A DNA stretch of 64,000 nucleotides from an uncultured Bacilli bacterium (lineage in GTDB: Bacteria > Bacillota_I > Bacilli_A > RF39 > UBA660): NCBI GenBank assembly GCA_949425635.1, contig CASPWD010000002.1:1-64000 (forward strand). Direction: 5' to 3'. How positions within the stretch are numbered: the first letter of the stretch is position 1; every line of letters begins with the position of its first letter. The notes under the pieces were generated by a model that was not told the DNA's origin, did no database searches, and saw nothing but the letters and a program-made list of their open reading frames with translations. Positions 34,203 through 43,644 of this stretch are shown here, one piece after another. Made by a program: the position numbers and the translations under genes.

Positions 34203-34727
34203 ATGCTACAACTAAAAAACTTTAATCGTGAAAACTATAAAGACTATCAAGATTTATATAACGAATTCATATTATTTAATAGTGACTTAATTCCTGATGT
34301 TTTAGAACTTTCTTGTGAATCCATAGAAGATTATGAAAATATTTTAAGTGAGCTTAATCACAGATTAAATGGGAATCATGAAGATTCTGACTGGTATAAA
34401 GATGGCCATTATTATTTAGTGTATGATAACAATAAATTAATTGGTCTTGGCTGCATTAGAAATAATCTTACTCAAAAAGGCTTTGATATTTGGGGCAACA
34501 TTGCTTATGGTGTAAGACCAAGCGAAAGAAAAAAAGGTTATGCCACAGAAATCCTAAAAGAATTAATTAAAATATCCAAAGAACTAGGTATAGAATGCAT
34601 TATTGTCTGCCATTATGAAGAAAATGAAATAACACCAAAGATTTTAAAAAAAGTTAAAGCAAAATACTTAAACGAAATAGTTTCACCATATTCAAATAAA
34701 TTAGTTAAAAGATATCAAGTAATGTAA
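34203..34727 (+). CDS. GNAT family N-acetyltransferase
   Basis: 174 aa. Acetyl-CoA-binding motif A is IAYGVRPSERKKGYATEILKELIKIS (about 102-127), preceded by the strand HYYLVYDNNKLIGLGCIRNN. The C-terminal motif B is KYLNEIVSPYSNKLVKRY. Substrate unknown. AGAGGTG precedes the ATG; a TATAAT lies about 30 bases upstream of the start. Confidence 0.88.
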   Translation: MLQLKNFNRENYKDYQDLYNEFILFNSDLIPDVLELSCESIEDYENILSELNHRLNGNHEDSDWYKDGHYYLVYDNNKLIGLGCIRNNLTQKGFDIWGNIAYGVRPSERKKGYATEILKELIKISKELGIECIIVCHYEENEITPKILKKVKAKYLNEIVSPYSNKLVKRYQVM

Positions 34728-34743
34728 TAAAAGGTCTACTCTT

Positions 34744-34995
34744 ATGAATGAAGAATCTATTATAAAAGCACATCAATTATGTCGTCATAATAAATTAGTT
34801 TTAGAAGAATCTAGGATTTGTGGTTGTTTTTTCTGCTTGAAAGTATTTGATCCTCAAGAAATAAAAGATTGGTGCGATAATGGAAAGACTGCAATTTGTC
34901 CAAACTGTGGTATTGACTCTATAATTCCAAGAACTAATCAATATCCCATAAATAAAGAATTCTTAACTTCCATGAAAAAATACTGGTTTTTTTAA
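34744..34995 (+). CDS. Small zinc-ribbon cytoplasmic protein
   Basis: 83 aa. Four metal-type cysteines in two pairs (CGCFFC near 26-31 and CPNCG near 58-62) suggest a bound zinc. The pattern KLVLEESRICGCFFCLKVFDP...AICPNCGIDSIIP is shared by small 'cytoplasmic protein' entries in many bacteria; no function known. Follows the GNAT gene closely. Confidence 0.8.
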   Translation: MNEESIIKAHQLCRHNKLVLEESRICGCFFCLKVFDPQEIKDWCDNGKTAICPNCGIDSIIPRTNQYPINKEFLTSMKKYWFF

Positions 34996-35078
34996 ATTAA
35001 ATAATTTTTAATAAAGACTATCTTTCTATGTTATAATTTAAACAAAGAAAATTATAATTAATAGAGGAGTATTTATAT

Positions 35079-35444
35079 ATGGGTTTAATTGGAAATATTT
35101 TATGGTTTATCTTTGGTGGATTTGTAAGCGGCCTTGGATGGCTCTTTTCTGGACTTCTTTGGTGCATCACGATTATTGGAATACCTTATGGACGTCAATG
35201 TTTTAAGTTTGCTAGTATGGCTTTTGCACCATTCGGTAAAAATATCGAATATGGTGGTGGAGCTCCATCATTTATTGCTAATGTTATTTGGATTATTTTC
35301 TTTGGTATACCAATGTTTTTACACAATTTATTATTCGGTTGTTTATGGTGTGTAACAATAGTTGGAATTCCTTTTGGATTGCAATTCTTTAAACTAGCCA
35401 AGTTATCCTTAGCTCCATTTGGTAGCAAAATAGTAAGACAGTAG
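35079..35444 (+). CDS. YccF domain membrane protein
   Basis: 121 aa with two internally repeated halves: GLGWLFSGLLWCITIIGIPYGRQCFKFA and FLHNLLFGCLWCVTIVGIPFGLQFFKLA, both ending in APFG. This matches the two YccF domains of the inner-membrane YccF family. Function unknown. Own promoter (TATAAT at 35032-35037) and AGAGGAG site. Confidence 0.9.
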   Translation: MGLIGNILWFIFGGFVSGLGWLFSGLLWCITIIGIPYGRQCFKFASMAFAPFGKNIEYGGGAPSFIANVIWIIFFGIPMFLHNLLFGCLWCVTIVGIPFGLQFFKLAKLSLAPFGSKIVRQ

Positions 35445-35471
35445 AGTAGATTAATTTCTACTTTATTTTTT
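35445..35471 (+). terminator. Short terminator hairpin
   Basis: AGTAGA (35445-35450) with TCTACT (35457-35462), then a T-rich run broken by one A. Confidence 0.55.
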
Positions 35472-35483
35472 ATATTTTTTGGC

Positions 35484-35495
35484 AAACAATTGTTT
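35484..35495. promoter_or_regulatory. Possible LexA (SOS) box
   Basis: A 12-nt perfect palindrome AAAC-AATT-GTTT, which fits the AAC-N4-GTT core of the Gram-positive LexA/DinR site, 49 bp before the Y-family polymerase start. The outer bases differ from the Bacillus consensus. Confidence 0.5.
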
Positions 35496-35543
35496 ATAAT
35501 CAGTTAAAAATATGTTATAGTATTATAGAAAGTTGGTGGTTAA

Positions 35544-37046
35544 ATGAGTAAAATTTATGCTTCCATTGATTTGAAATCTTTTTATGCATCAGTCGAATGC
35601 CAAGAAAGAGGACTAAACCCTTTAACAACCAATTTAGTAGTCGCTGATATCACCAGAACTGAAAAGACCATATGTCTTGCGGTATCCCCATCTTTAAAAC
35701 AATATGGCATTCCAGGTCGTGCTCGTCTTTTTGAGGTAATATCTAAAGTAAGAGAAGTAAATAAAACTCGTTTATCTAAAAACAAATATCATGGTTTCCT
35801 AGGAAAATCTTATGACGATAATGAATTAAAAAAAGACTTAAATCTAGAATTAGATTACATCATAGCGCCACCTCGTATGGCTTATTATATGAAATACAGT
35901 ATGGACATCTATAATGTTTATTTAAAATATATTGCTCCAGAGGATATCTATGCTTATTCAATTGACGAGGTATTTTGTGATTTAACAAACTATATTAAAC
36001 TTTATAAAATGACCCCAGAAGAATTAGTAACCAAAATGATTGTTGATGTCTATGAAACTACTGGTATTACAGCCACTGCTGGTATCGGAAGTAATATGTA
36101 TTTATGTAAAGTAGCAATGGATATAATGGCTAAACATGCCAAGCCAAATAATCATGGTGTGCGTATTGCTTCACTCGATGAAATGTCATATCGTCGTCTT
36201 TTATGGTCACACCATCCATTAACAGACTTCTGGCGTGTAGGTCGTGGTTATGCTAGCAAGTTAGAAGAACATAATATCTTTACAATGGGAGATATTGCCA
36301 GATGTTCATTGTATAACGAAGAACTTCTTTATAAATTATTTGGTGTAAATGCTGAATTACTAATCGACCATAGTTGGGGGTGGGAACCAACAGAAATAAA
36401 TGATATAAAATCTTATAAACCTGAATCAAAAAGTCTTTGTTCTGGCCAAGTCCTTTTATGTGCTTATGAGTACGAAAAGACTAAAATAGTAATAAAAGAA
36501 ATGGCTGAATCAATCAGCTTAGATCTTGTTGAAAAGAAATATCTGACTGACCAATTAGTTCTACATATCGATTATGATATTGAAAGTTTAAGCGAACCCG
36601 AATACAGAAAATATGTAATTGAAGAAATAGTTACTGACCGATATGGCAGGAGTGTGCCAAAACCAGCTCATGGAACAATTCGTTTAAAGAAAAAAACATC
36701 TTCAACTAAACTAATCGTTGAAGGCTTCTTAAAATTATATGACACGATAATAAATCGTCATTTGCTCATCAAAAAAATTAATCTTTATGTTGCTAATCTA
36801 TCTCAAAAAGATGAAATGTCACCACAAGTCCAAGTTGAACAAATTAATTTATTTACTGACTATAGTGCTATTGAAGAGTCTAGAAAAAAAGAAGAAAAAA
36901 TGCTTGCTGAAGAAAAACGTGTTCAAAAAACTCTTTTAGAATTACGAAATAAATTTGGAAAGAATGCCATTTTAAAAGGGACAAGTATTGAAAGTGGTTC
37001 TACTGCAATAGAAAGAAATGGCCAAATAGGTGGGCACAAAGCTTAG
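35544..37046 (+). CDS. Y-family DNA polymerase, UvrX/YqjW type
   Basis: 500 aa, longer than plain DinB. Catalytic aspartates are in ASIDLKSFYASVEC and YSIDEVFCDL, with the fingers/palm ATAGIGSNMYLCKVAMDIMAK and the finger-domain patch AVSPSLKQYGIPGRARLFE; the C-terminal part (after about 330) carries the little finger and an acidic, helical tail. UvrX-type polymerases bypass DNA damage and are usually SOS-induced on plasmids, prophages or chromosomes. A YolD-like gene follows, as yqjX follows yqjW in Bacillus. Confidence 0.92.
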   Translation: MSKIYASIDLKSFYASVECQERGLNPLTTNLVVADITRTEKTICLAVSPSLKQYGIPGRARLFEVISKVREVNKTRLSKNKYHGFLGKSYDDNELKKDLNLELDYIIAPPRMAYYMKYSMDIYNVYLKYIAPEDIYAYSIDEVFCDLTNYIKLYKMTPEELVTKMIVDVYETTGITATAGIGSNMYLCKVAMDIMAKHAKPNNHGVRIASLDEMSYRRLLWSHHPLTDFWRVGRGYASKLEEHNIFTMGDIARCSLYNEELLYKLFGVNAELLIDHSWGWEPTEINDIKSYKPESKSLCSGQVLLCAYEYEKTKIVIKEMAESISLDLVEKKYLTDQLVLHIDYDIESLSEPEYRKYVIEEIVTDRYGRSVPKPAHGTIRLKKKTSSTKLIVEGFLKLYDTIINRHLLIKKINLYVANLSQKDEMSPQVQVEQINLFTDYSAIEESRKKEEKMLAEEKRVQKTLLELRNKFGKNAILKGTSIESGSTAIERNGQIGGHKA

Positions 37047-37089
37047 TATAAAAAAGAACACCAACACCAACTTACAAGGAGGAAAATGA

Positions 37090-37509
37090 ATGAAAGAAAC
37101 ACACGAATATGATGATATAATAGATTTAGAACATCATGTGTCTACAACCCATAAACAAATGAGTAGAGAATCTCGTGCTGCCCAATTCGCTCCATTCGCG
37201 GCTTTAACAGGACACGATGCTGCTATTAAAGAAACATCAAGACTAACAGATGATAAAATTATTATGGATGAAAATTATAAAAGCTTATTAGATACAAAAT
37301 TAATGGATATTGCAAATAATATACAAAAAAATCCTGAAATTACCATTAATTACTTTGTTCCAGATTCCAAAAAAACAGGTGGAAGCTATAAAACTAAAAC
37401 AGGCAAACTAAAAAAAATAGATACATATGAAAATGTAATTGTCTTTACTGACAAAACAAAAATAAACTTTCAAGATATAATAGATATCTTTGAAACAGAT
37501 GAGGTGTAA
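37090..37509 (+). CDS. YolD-like family protein
   Basis: 139 aa. The conserved YolD-like core SRAAQFAPFAALTGHDAAIKETSRLTDDKI lies at about 32-60, with a beta-rich second half (ITINYFVPDSKKTGGSYKTK). YolD-like proteins accompany Y-family polymerases and have been proposed to act as UmuD-like partners. AGGAGG precedes the ATG, 43 bases after the polymerase gene. Confidence 0.9.
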   Translation: MKETHEYDDIIDLEHHVSTTHKQMSRESRAAQFAPFAALTGHDAAIKETSRLTDDKIIMDENYKSLLDTKLMDIANNIQKNPEITINYFVPDSKKTGGSYKTKTGKLKKIDTYENVIVFTDKTKINFQDIIDIFETDEV

Positions 37510-37514
37510 CACTT

Positions 37515-38411
37515 ATGAAAAAAGAATTCTTAAAAGCAAACGACAACTATGAATTAGAACTACATATCTTTGAGGTCAAAAATCCTAAAGCTATAATTCA
37601 GCTCATTCATGGGATGGAAGAACATCAAAGCCGCTATGAACCATTTATAAAATTTTTAAACGAAAATAAATATACTGTAGTAAGTTCTAACTTAAGAGGT
37701 CATGGTCCTAACGCTCCATATCTCGGCCATTTTAAAGACAAGAAAGGGTATATAGAACTTATCAATGATCAAAAGATAATTACGAACTATATCGAAGAAA
37801 ATTACAAAGATAAAAAAATATACATCTTTGCTCATTCAATGGGAACCATAATAACTCGTGTTCTACTAGAAGATTATTCTTGTCACTATAGCAAGGTAGT
37901 CCTATCTGGATATCCTAATTATCAAAATGGTGCCTATGCTGGCATTCTAGTTTCTAATATTATAAAGTTATTTAAAGGTCCTAAATACAAATCAAGCTTT
38001 CTAAGTAATCTTAGTATAGGTCAATTTAATAAAGCGATTACGAATCCTAAAACAGATGTAGATTGGGTGTGCAAGAATGAAGAAGTTGTTAAAAATTATA
38101 TCGATGATCCTTATTGTGGCATAGGATTTACTTGTGCTGCTTTTAAAGATTTATATAAACTAGTAATTTCAATGCATAAACCACAAAACTATCATAATGT
38201 AAACGATAAATTAGAAATATTAATGCTTCGCGGAATAGAAGATCCTTGCACAGGTGGCTCTATTGGTGCCGAAGACTCTCGTAAAATATTAACAAAAGCT
38301 GGATTAAAAAATATTAAGCACATTGACTATCCAAAAATGCGTCATGAAATCCTTAATGAAGATAACAAAAATCAAGTTTATAATGATACATTAGAATTCT
38401 TTCAAAGGTAA
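37515..38411 (+). CDS. Alpha/beta hydrolase, monoacylglycerol-lipase-like
   Basis: 298 aa. Oxyanion HG at 32-33 (IHGMEEHQSRYEPF), RGHG at 61-64, nucleophile Ser108 in FAHSMGT, Asp near 253 (GIEDPCTGG) and a late His in KMRHEILNE. No signal peptide. It follows the YolD-like gene by 5 bases behind GAGGTG and may be co-transcribed, but its link to repair is unclear. Substrate unknown. Confidence 0.88.
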   Translation: MKKEFLKANDNYELELHIFEVKNPKAIIQLIHGMEEHQSRYEPFIKFLNENKYTVVSSNLRGHGPNAPYLGHFKDKKGYIELINDQKIITNYIEENYKDKKIYIFAHSMGTIITRVLLEDYSCHYSKVVLSGYPNYQNGAYAGILVSNIIKLFKGPKYKSSFLSNLSIGQFNKAITNPKTDVDWVCKNEEVVKNYIDDPYCGIGFTCAAFKDLYKLVISMHKPQNYHNVNDKLEILMLRGIEDPCTGGSIGAEDSRKILTKAGLKNIKHIDYPKMRHEILNEDNKNQVYNDTLEFFQR

Positions 38412-38511
38412 AATAGTTATATAAAAATAAGCACAAAAAAATAAACTAATTCTTGAAAATATTATTCTTAAGTGATAACCTATAATTGCAAAAAAGAGAG
38501 GGATGAAAATA

Positions 38512-39174
38512 ATGAGAAGAATTCATATTTTAAGATTTGACATTTGGCTATGCTTACTATTTAGCGTCCTACTTGGTGCTGGAGCAGGTAAAATAGCGAA
38601 TAACATACTAGAGAAAAAATATGAAACTTATACTGAAGAGCATAAAGTTGATGCTAATGAAATAGGTGGAAAAGCGACTGAAGATATCTTTAGGGCTCAA
38701 AGCGTTGAAGACTTATTATCACATGATACATTTACGATTGTATCTCCTGGTATTGAATATCGAAACAAAGGAGCAGGATATTATAAAGGAATGTATCTAT
38801 ATGCTGTAACATTACCATCTGGTGAAAAAGTTGCTGCACGTGTTAATAGTGATAGCGTCGTATCAACTAGTGATTCAATATATTCTGGTGATTCTATCTT
38901 ACCAGTTGGACGAATCATTAAAGCGGATTTAAGTAGTGAAGAAACTTTTTTAAGTCAAATAGAATATAAAGAAGAACTAAGTCGTAAGGATTTCTATATT
39001 GACATGGTAGGTGAAGCAGAAGTAATATCTGATGAATATTATGTTGATGGAGTAGCTATGTTAATAGAACTACTAATAGTAGTAATAACATTCCCAATAT
39101 TCCATACAATAGGTTCAAGAATGGGTATCTTTCCATATATCTTTCCGCCTAAGAAAAAAGAAGAAACGAAATAA
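38512..39174 (+). CDS. Membrane protein of unknown function with an outer domain
   Basis: 220 aa. One membrane span at each end (about 10-28 and 185-203) frames an outer domain that begins with a helical stretch and then turns beta-rich (FTIVSPGIEYRNKGAGYYKGMYLYAVTLPSGEKVAARVN). Lys/Glu-rich C-terminal tail inside. ATG 38512 is preferred since GAGAGGG lies 9 bases upstream; ATG 38503 abuts that site. No family recognised. Confidence 0.75.
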   Translation: MRRIHILRFDIWLCLLFSVLLGAGAGKIANNILEKKYETYTEEHKVDANEIGGKATEDIFRAQSVEDLLSHDTFTIVSPGIEYRNKGAGYYKGMYLYAVTLPSGEKVAARVNSDSVVSTSDSIYSGDSILPVGRIIKADLSSEETFLSQIEYKEELSRKDFYIDMVGEAEVISDEYYVDGVAMLIELLIVVITFPIFHTIGSRMGIFPYIFPPKKKEETK

Positions 39175-39181
39175 TAAGTAT

Positions 39182-39209
39182 AAAGTAGATCATTAGGATT
39201 TACTTTTTT
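39182..39209 (+). terminator. Rho-independent terminator
   Basis: AAAGTAGATC (39182-39191) with GATTTACTTT (39197-39206), one G-T pair, then T. Confidence 0.75.
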
Positions 39210-39231
39210 CTTACTTATAAGGAGAATTTTT

Positions 39232-40119
39232 ATGGAATTCATAAATACAAAAACAATCTTAACTAAAGTAAAAAATGGTGCTGAATGGTATGGTGTTGAC
39301 TTCAACATGAATCTATATCGCGGTTGCTCTCATGGATGCATCTATTGTGATAGTCGAAGCAATTGCTATCATATCGATAATTTTGACGAGGTAAGAGGAA
39401 AAAAGAATGCTCTTTATATTTTAGAAAAAGAATTATCAAAACAAAGAAATAGAGGAGTAGTAGGAATTGGCGCTATGTCAGATACCTATAATCCACAAGA
39501 AATAAAGTATGAACAAACTAGAGGAGCCCTAAAGTTACTTTCAAAATACAATTTCGGTGTTTCAATTGACACAAAAAGTGATCTTATTTTAAGAGATATA
39601 GATATACTTAGAGAAATAAGTGCCAAAAATCCTTGTATAATCAAATTTACTATAACAACACCAAACGATAATATATCTAAAATTATAGAACCTCATGTTT
39701 GTGTAACAAGTCGCCGGCTAAAAGCTATACAGACTCTAAATGAAAATGGTATATATGCTGGTATAATGTTAAATCCAATCCTTCCATTTATCACAGATAA
39801 AGAAAATGATATAAAAGAATTAGTAAGACTCGCCCATAAAGCCAAAGCCAAATTTATTCATACATATATGAGTGTGACTTTAAGAGAGAACCAACGTGAT
39901 TACTATTATCAAAAACTAGACGAATATTTTCCTGGTTTAAAGGAAAAATACATCAGTACATATAGCGAAAAGTATATATGTAATCCATTAGAATATAAAA
40001 GATTATATCAAGTATTCATCGAAGAATGCCAAAAATATGGAATTCTTTATAAAATGGAAGACATTATCCAAGATTACAAAAGTAATTTCAAAAACGAAGA
40101 ACAAATCTCACTTTTTTAA
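39232..40119 (+). CDS. Radical SAM protein, SplB/Rv2578c-like
   Basis: 295 aa. Radical SAM cysteines C32-x3-C36-x2-C39 in YRGCSHGCIYCDSRS bind the iron-sulfur cluster. The family's GAMSDTYNPQE and SIDTKSDLILRDID stretches follow; the sequence resembles the spore-photoproduct-lyase-related Rv2578c group. True SPL needs a further Cys near the C-terminus, which I cannot place confidently. Reaction unknown. Start behind AAGGAG. Confidence 0.88.
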   Translation: MEFINTKTILTKVKNGAEWYGVDFNMNLYRGCSHGCIYCDSRSNCYHIDNFDEVRGKKNALYILEKELSKQRNRGVVGIGAMSDTYNPQEIKYEQTRGALKLLSKYNFGVSIDTKSDLILRDIDILREISAKNPCIIKFTITTPNDNISKIIEPHVCVTSRRLKAIQTLNENGIYAGIMLNPILPFITDKENDIKELVRLAHKAKAKFIHTYMSVTLRENQRDYYYQKLDEYFPGLKEKYISTYSEKYICNPLEYKRLYQVFIEECQKYGILYKMEDIIQDYKSNFKNEEQISLF

Positions 40120-40148
40120 GAAAATCAAATAAAAAGACCAACAAATTA

Positions 40149-40177
40149 TTGAAATTAACCTTCTAATATAATATGAT
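40149..40177 (+). promoter_or_regulatory. Promoter of the ClpX-like gene
   Basis: TTGAAA (40149-40154), 17-bp spacer, TATGAT (40172-40177). Confidence 0.55.
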
Positions 40178-40204
40178 AAATAACAAACGTTAGGAGTGTT
40201 TAAC

Positions 40205-41605
40205 ATGATAGAAGATTTTCAAACAGTAGCTATAATATATAAAAAAGTAAAAGTAAAACAAGATAATTATGTCTTGATACCAACAGAAGTATCTCGTGGA
40301 TACATTGATAGCAATGATTTATTCATTACAGAAAACAAAGAGCATTGTTTATCACCAGTAACAAGTGTTGATATTTTAAGAGATGAGTCAAACGAACTAG
40401 TATATGCATATCCTATTTTGATTGATGAACTAGAGGAAATTCACGAAGAAAAAGATGATACAAAATTAATGTTTAACTATTTTATGACTTTATCAAAAAA
40501 TCTTGTTCTTGCTCGTGTTCAAAATGGGGAAGTAACTTTAAATGTAGAGGCTTTAAAAGATGTTGGTCAAATTAAATCACCATCTGCCAAAGAAGCACCA
40601 AGTGTTATAACAAAGAAAAATGAGCTTAGTCGCTTAACACACATTGATAACTTTGCTTTAGAACAATATGTTAAAGAAAGAGTATTTGATGCCGATGATA
40701 TTATCGAAGATATTTGTACAACGATTGCAATGAACTATAGTGCAACCAATGCTAAAGAGATGAAAACAATGCTTTCAATCGGTCCAACAGGATCAGGAAA
40801 AACAATGACGTATCAAGTCATCGCCGAATACTTAGGAGTGCCTTTAACAATCTATGATTGCAACTCCCTAACATCAGCTGGTTATGTTGGTAAAGATATC
40901 GAAGACGCCCTAAGAGAAGTATATTTAAACTCTGAAAGAAAAATTGATATTGCTCAAAAATCTATTTTAGTCTTTGATGAAGTAGATAAATTAGCAGAAC
41001 GTGGAAGTGATGTTAAAGATGTCACTGTTCAACAAGCTATGTTAAAATTACTAGAAGGTTTTAAATATCGTTTTCCAATTGTTAAAAACGGTCCTGAAAT
41101 AGCTTTTGATACATCTTTTATGACAGTTGCATGTCTTGGTGCTTTTTCATCTATTTTTGAACAAAAAAGACATACTTTAGGTTTTAATGCCCAATCAGTT
41201 GAAGAAGTGAAATACAATGTAACAGATGAAGACTTAATTAGTTATGGTATGATAAGAGAACTAGTAGGTCGTTGGAAACACTTATTTGTCTATAAAGCTC
41301 AAACTCCTGAATCACTAAGAAGAATCTTGCTTGAATCAAAATGGAGCCCATTATTAATGCAACAAGAACGTTACTTAAGACAATTTAATACTGAACTTAT
41401 TTGGGATGATTCATTTATTGATGCCTATATCGAAGAAGCAACAAAGAGTAAAGCAGGTGGACGAAGCCTTTCTAAAATAAGTGCTAATACTTTTATTAAA
41501 ATAGATCGTGAAGTACTAAGAGCTCATAATGCAAATCCTAATGTTAAAAAGAAAATCTTAGTTAACCATGAAACAATCTACGATAACAGAAAATTCCAAG
41601 TATAA
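40205..41605 (+). CDS. ClpX-like AAA+ ATPase without the zinc-binding domain
   Basis: 466 aa. The AAA+ module shows Walker A SIGPTGSGKTMTYQ, Walker B LVFDEVDKLAERG, and ClpX-like LTSAGYVGKDIED and SVEEVKYNVTDEDLISYGMIRELVGRW. The first 150 residues replace the ClpX zinc-finger domain with an unrelated beta-rich region. The IGF loop that docks ClpP is not evident, so it may remodel proteins without ClpP. ATG 40205 follows TAGGAG by 8 bases; GTG 40196 lies in that site. A true clpX is not in the window. Confidence 0.85.
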   Translation: MIEDFQTVAIIYKKVKVKQDNYVLIPTEVSRGYIDSNDLFITENKEHCLSPVTSVDILRDESNELVYAYPILIDELEEIHEEKDDTKLMFNYFMTLSKNLVLARVQNGEVTLNVEALKDVGQIKSPSAKEAPSVITKKNELSRLTHIDNFALEQYVKERVFDADDIIEDICTTIAMNYSATNAKEMKTMLSIGPTGSGKTMTYQVIAEYLGVPLTIYDCNSLTSAGYVGKDIEDALREVYLNSERKIDIAQKSILVFDEVDKLAERGSDVKDVTVQQAMLKLLEGFKYRFPIVKNGPEIAFDTSFMTVACLGAFSSIFEQKRHTLGFNAQSVEEVKYNVTDEDLISYGMIRELVGRWKHLFVYKAQTPESLRRILLESKWSPLLMQQERYLRQFNTELIWDDSFIDAYIEEATKSKAGGRSLSKISANTFIKIDREVLRAHNANPNVKKKILVNHETIYDNRKFQV

Positions 41606-41641
41606 TAAAAATAACATTTTAAAATAATCTACAGAAATTAT

Positions 41642-41669
41642 AGCAGTCCTATATAAAGGATTGCTTTTT
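41642..41669 (+). terminator. Rho-independent terminator
   Basis: AGCAGTCCT (41642-41650) with AGGATTGCT (41657-41665), one G-T pair, then T. Confidence 0.8.
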
Positions 41670-41727
41670 ATATCAAAAAAACATATTCAAAGTAGAGAAA
41701 AAAATGTATAATAGAATTGGTGATAAT

Positions 41728-42639
41728 ATGAAAAATAAAATAGTTTTAATCGGATGCGGAAATGTTGGCATGAGCTATGCTTATGCTTTACTAAACCAAC
41801 ATACTTATGTTGATGAACTAATTCTAATCGATATGAATAAAGATAAAATCGAAGGAGAAGCTATGGACTTAAACCATTGTTTAGCTTACAGTCCTTCTCG
41901 TGTTCTAGTTAGAGTAGGAGACTATTCTGATTGTAAAGATGCTCGTATTGTTGTTATTGCCGCAGGAGCAGCTCAAGAAGTCGGTGAAACTAGAATGGAC
42001 TTAATCCATAAAAATAGCAAGATATTTAAAAGTATAGTTTCACAAGTAATGGAATCGGGTTTTGATGGTATCTTCTTAGTTGCAACAAACCCACTAGATG
42101 TAATGACTTATCTTACTCTAAAATATTCAGGCCTTCCATCAAACAAAGTAATTGGTTCAGGAACAACTCTAGATACAGCAAGACTTCGATATCTTATAAG
42201 TAATAAAGTAAATGTTTGCCCTAAAGACATTCAAGCTTATGTTATAGGTGAACATGGTGATTCTGAATTCGTCGCATGGAGTAATGCTAATATTGCTCTA
42301 ACAGGAATGGATTTCTTCCTAACTAAAGAAGAACAAAGTTCCATAGAAGAAGAGGTCAGAAACTCTGCCTATGAAATAATCAAAAGAAAAGGTTCTACAT
42401 ACTATGGTATTGGGATGTGCTTAGTTCGTATAACTTGTGCTATCTTAGAAGATAAAAAACTTATCCTACCAGTATCAAGTTATGATTCTAAAAACGAGGT
42501 TTGCATTTCAACACCAGCCATCGTTGACCAAGAGGGAGTATGCGAAAAAATATACATTCCACTATCAAAAGACGAAACAGAAAAACTAAAAAAATCAATT
42601 AATGTAATAAAAGAAGCTATTAATTCAATCAAAGACTAA
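41728..42639 (+). CDS. ldh: L-lactate dehydrogenase
   Basis: 303 aa. NAD-binding VLIGCGNVGMSYAYAL, the substrate-loop pattern AAGAAQEVGETRMDL with Gln where malate dehydrogenases have Arg, VATNPLDVMTYL, GSGTTLDTARLR, and the catalytic IGEHGDSEF. It reduces pyruvate to lactate and regenerates NAD in fermentation. ATG 41728 is used; ATG 41704 lies in front of and overlaps the TATAAT -10 box (41707-41712). Monocistronic. Confidence 0.9.
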   Translation: MKNKIVLIGCGNVGMSYAYALLNQHTYVDELILIDMNKDKIEGEAMDLNHCLAYSPSRVLVRVGDYSDCKDARIVVIAAGAAQEVGETRMDLIHKNSKIFKSIVSQVMESGFDGIFLVATNPLDVMTYLTLKYSGLPSNKVIGSGTTLDTARLRYLISNKVNVCPKDIQAYVIGEHGDSEFVAWSNANIALTGMDFFLTKEEQSSIEEEVRNSAYEIIKRKGSTYYGIGMCLVRITCAILEDKKLILPVSSYDSKNEVCISTPAIVDQEGVCEKIYIPLSKDETEKLKKSINVIKEAINSIKD

Positions 42640-42645
42640 TTAAAT

Positions 42646-42692
42646 AGAAAAATATTTTATTATAAATTATATTAAAGTATTTTTCTTTTTTT
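42646..42692 (+). terminator. Terminator of ldh
   Basis: AGAAAAATA (42646-42654) with TATTTTTCT (42678-42686) and a 23-nt loop, then T. Confidence 0.6.
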
Positions 42693-42720
42693 ATTATTTT
42701 AAAAAGAATCGAGGTTCACT

Positions 42721-43644
42721 ATGAATTACTTTTTAACATTTCTCTTAATATCAGTCATAATTATTTTTATCATATCATTCTTTATATATCATAGATCAAC
42801 AATGGCAACTATTTCTGAATTCATTATAAAATTAGTTTATAAAATACTAGATATTGATAAAAAAATAACAAGCCAAGAAAATCATCTTCCTAAATATAAA
42901 TTTAAATCAAAAGTTATTACTAATACTTATAACGGTTATAAAGTAGATACTATATACCAGAATGAAAATATTGATTCAATAACAATTTATCTTCATGGTG
43001 GAGCATATATAAATGAAGCTTCTTATTTTCATTATCGTTTTGTTGACAACATAGTCGAAAAATTAAATACCAAAATAATATTTGTTCATTATCCGTTAGC
43101 TCCAGAACATACTTGTGAAGAAGCTATAAATCTTTTAGATGACCTATATAGAAACATAAAAGAACACACAAAAAAGAAAATAATTATAATGGGTGATTCG
43201 GCTGGTGGCGGATTAGCATTAGCTTTCACTGAATACTTAAATAATCATAAAATAAATCAACCGGATAAAATAATTCTTATATCTCCTTGGGTAGACTTAA
43301 CTATGTCTAATAAAGAAATACGTAACTACGAGCCAATTGATCCAATGTTAGACATAGATGAATTAAAAGAAGCATCTCAGAAATGGAAGGGGAATTTAGA
43401 TATAAAAGATTATCGAGTAAGCCCTTTATATGGAAAACTAAAAAATTTAAATGATATTTTATTGTTTGTTGGTGATAGAGAAATACTTTACCCAGATATT
43501 ATTTTATTAGACAATAAATTAAAAAAATCGAAAGTTAATGTTAAGTTAATATTAGGAAAAAGTATGAATCATATATATCCTTTATATCCCATAAAGGAAG
43601 CCAAAGAAGCAATCAAAGAAATAATCAAATTCGTAAACTTTTAA
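42721..43644 (+). CDS. Membrane-anchored alpha/beta hydrolase (hormone-sensitive-lipase-like esterase)
   Basis: 307 aa. One N-terminal membrane span (about 3-23). HSL-family oxyanion motif HGGA at 92-95, nucleophile Ser160 in MGDSAGGGLALAF, then ISPWVDLTMS, Asp near 257 in VGDREILYPD, and His in MNHIYPLYP. Esterases of this build next to an acyltransferase and a DUF6320 protein recur in Clostridia-type genomes, so it may belong with the next two genes. Substrate unknown. Confidence 0.87.
   Translation: MNYFLTFLLISVIIIFIISFFIYHRSTMATISEFIIKLVYKILDIDKKITSQENHLPKYKFKSKVITNTYNGYKVDTIYQNENIDSITIYLHGGAYINEASYFHYRFVDNIVEKLNTKIIFVHYPLAPEHTCEEAINLLDDLYRNIKEHTKKKIIIMGDSAGGGLALAFTEYLNNHKINQPDKIILISPWVDLTMSNKEIRNYEPIDPMLDIDELKEASQKWKGNLDIKDYRVSPLYGKLKNLNDILLFVGDREILYPDIILLDNKLKKSKVNVKLILGKSMNHIYPLYPIKEAKEAIKEIIKFVNF

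Noticed and set aside
35134-35485. Frames on both strands overlapping yccF
   Set aside because: Shadows of the repeated YccF domains; the + frame at 35079 has the family motifs and the ribosome site.
40205-41605. clpX itself
   Set aside because: The zinc-binding domain is missing and the ClpP-docking loop is not evident, so only ClpX-like is supported.
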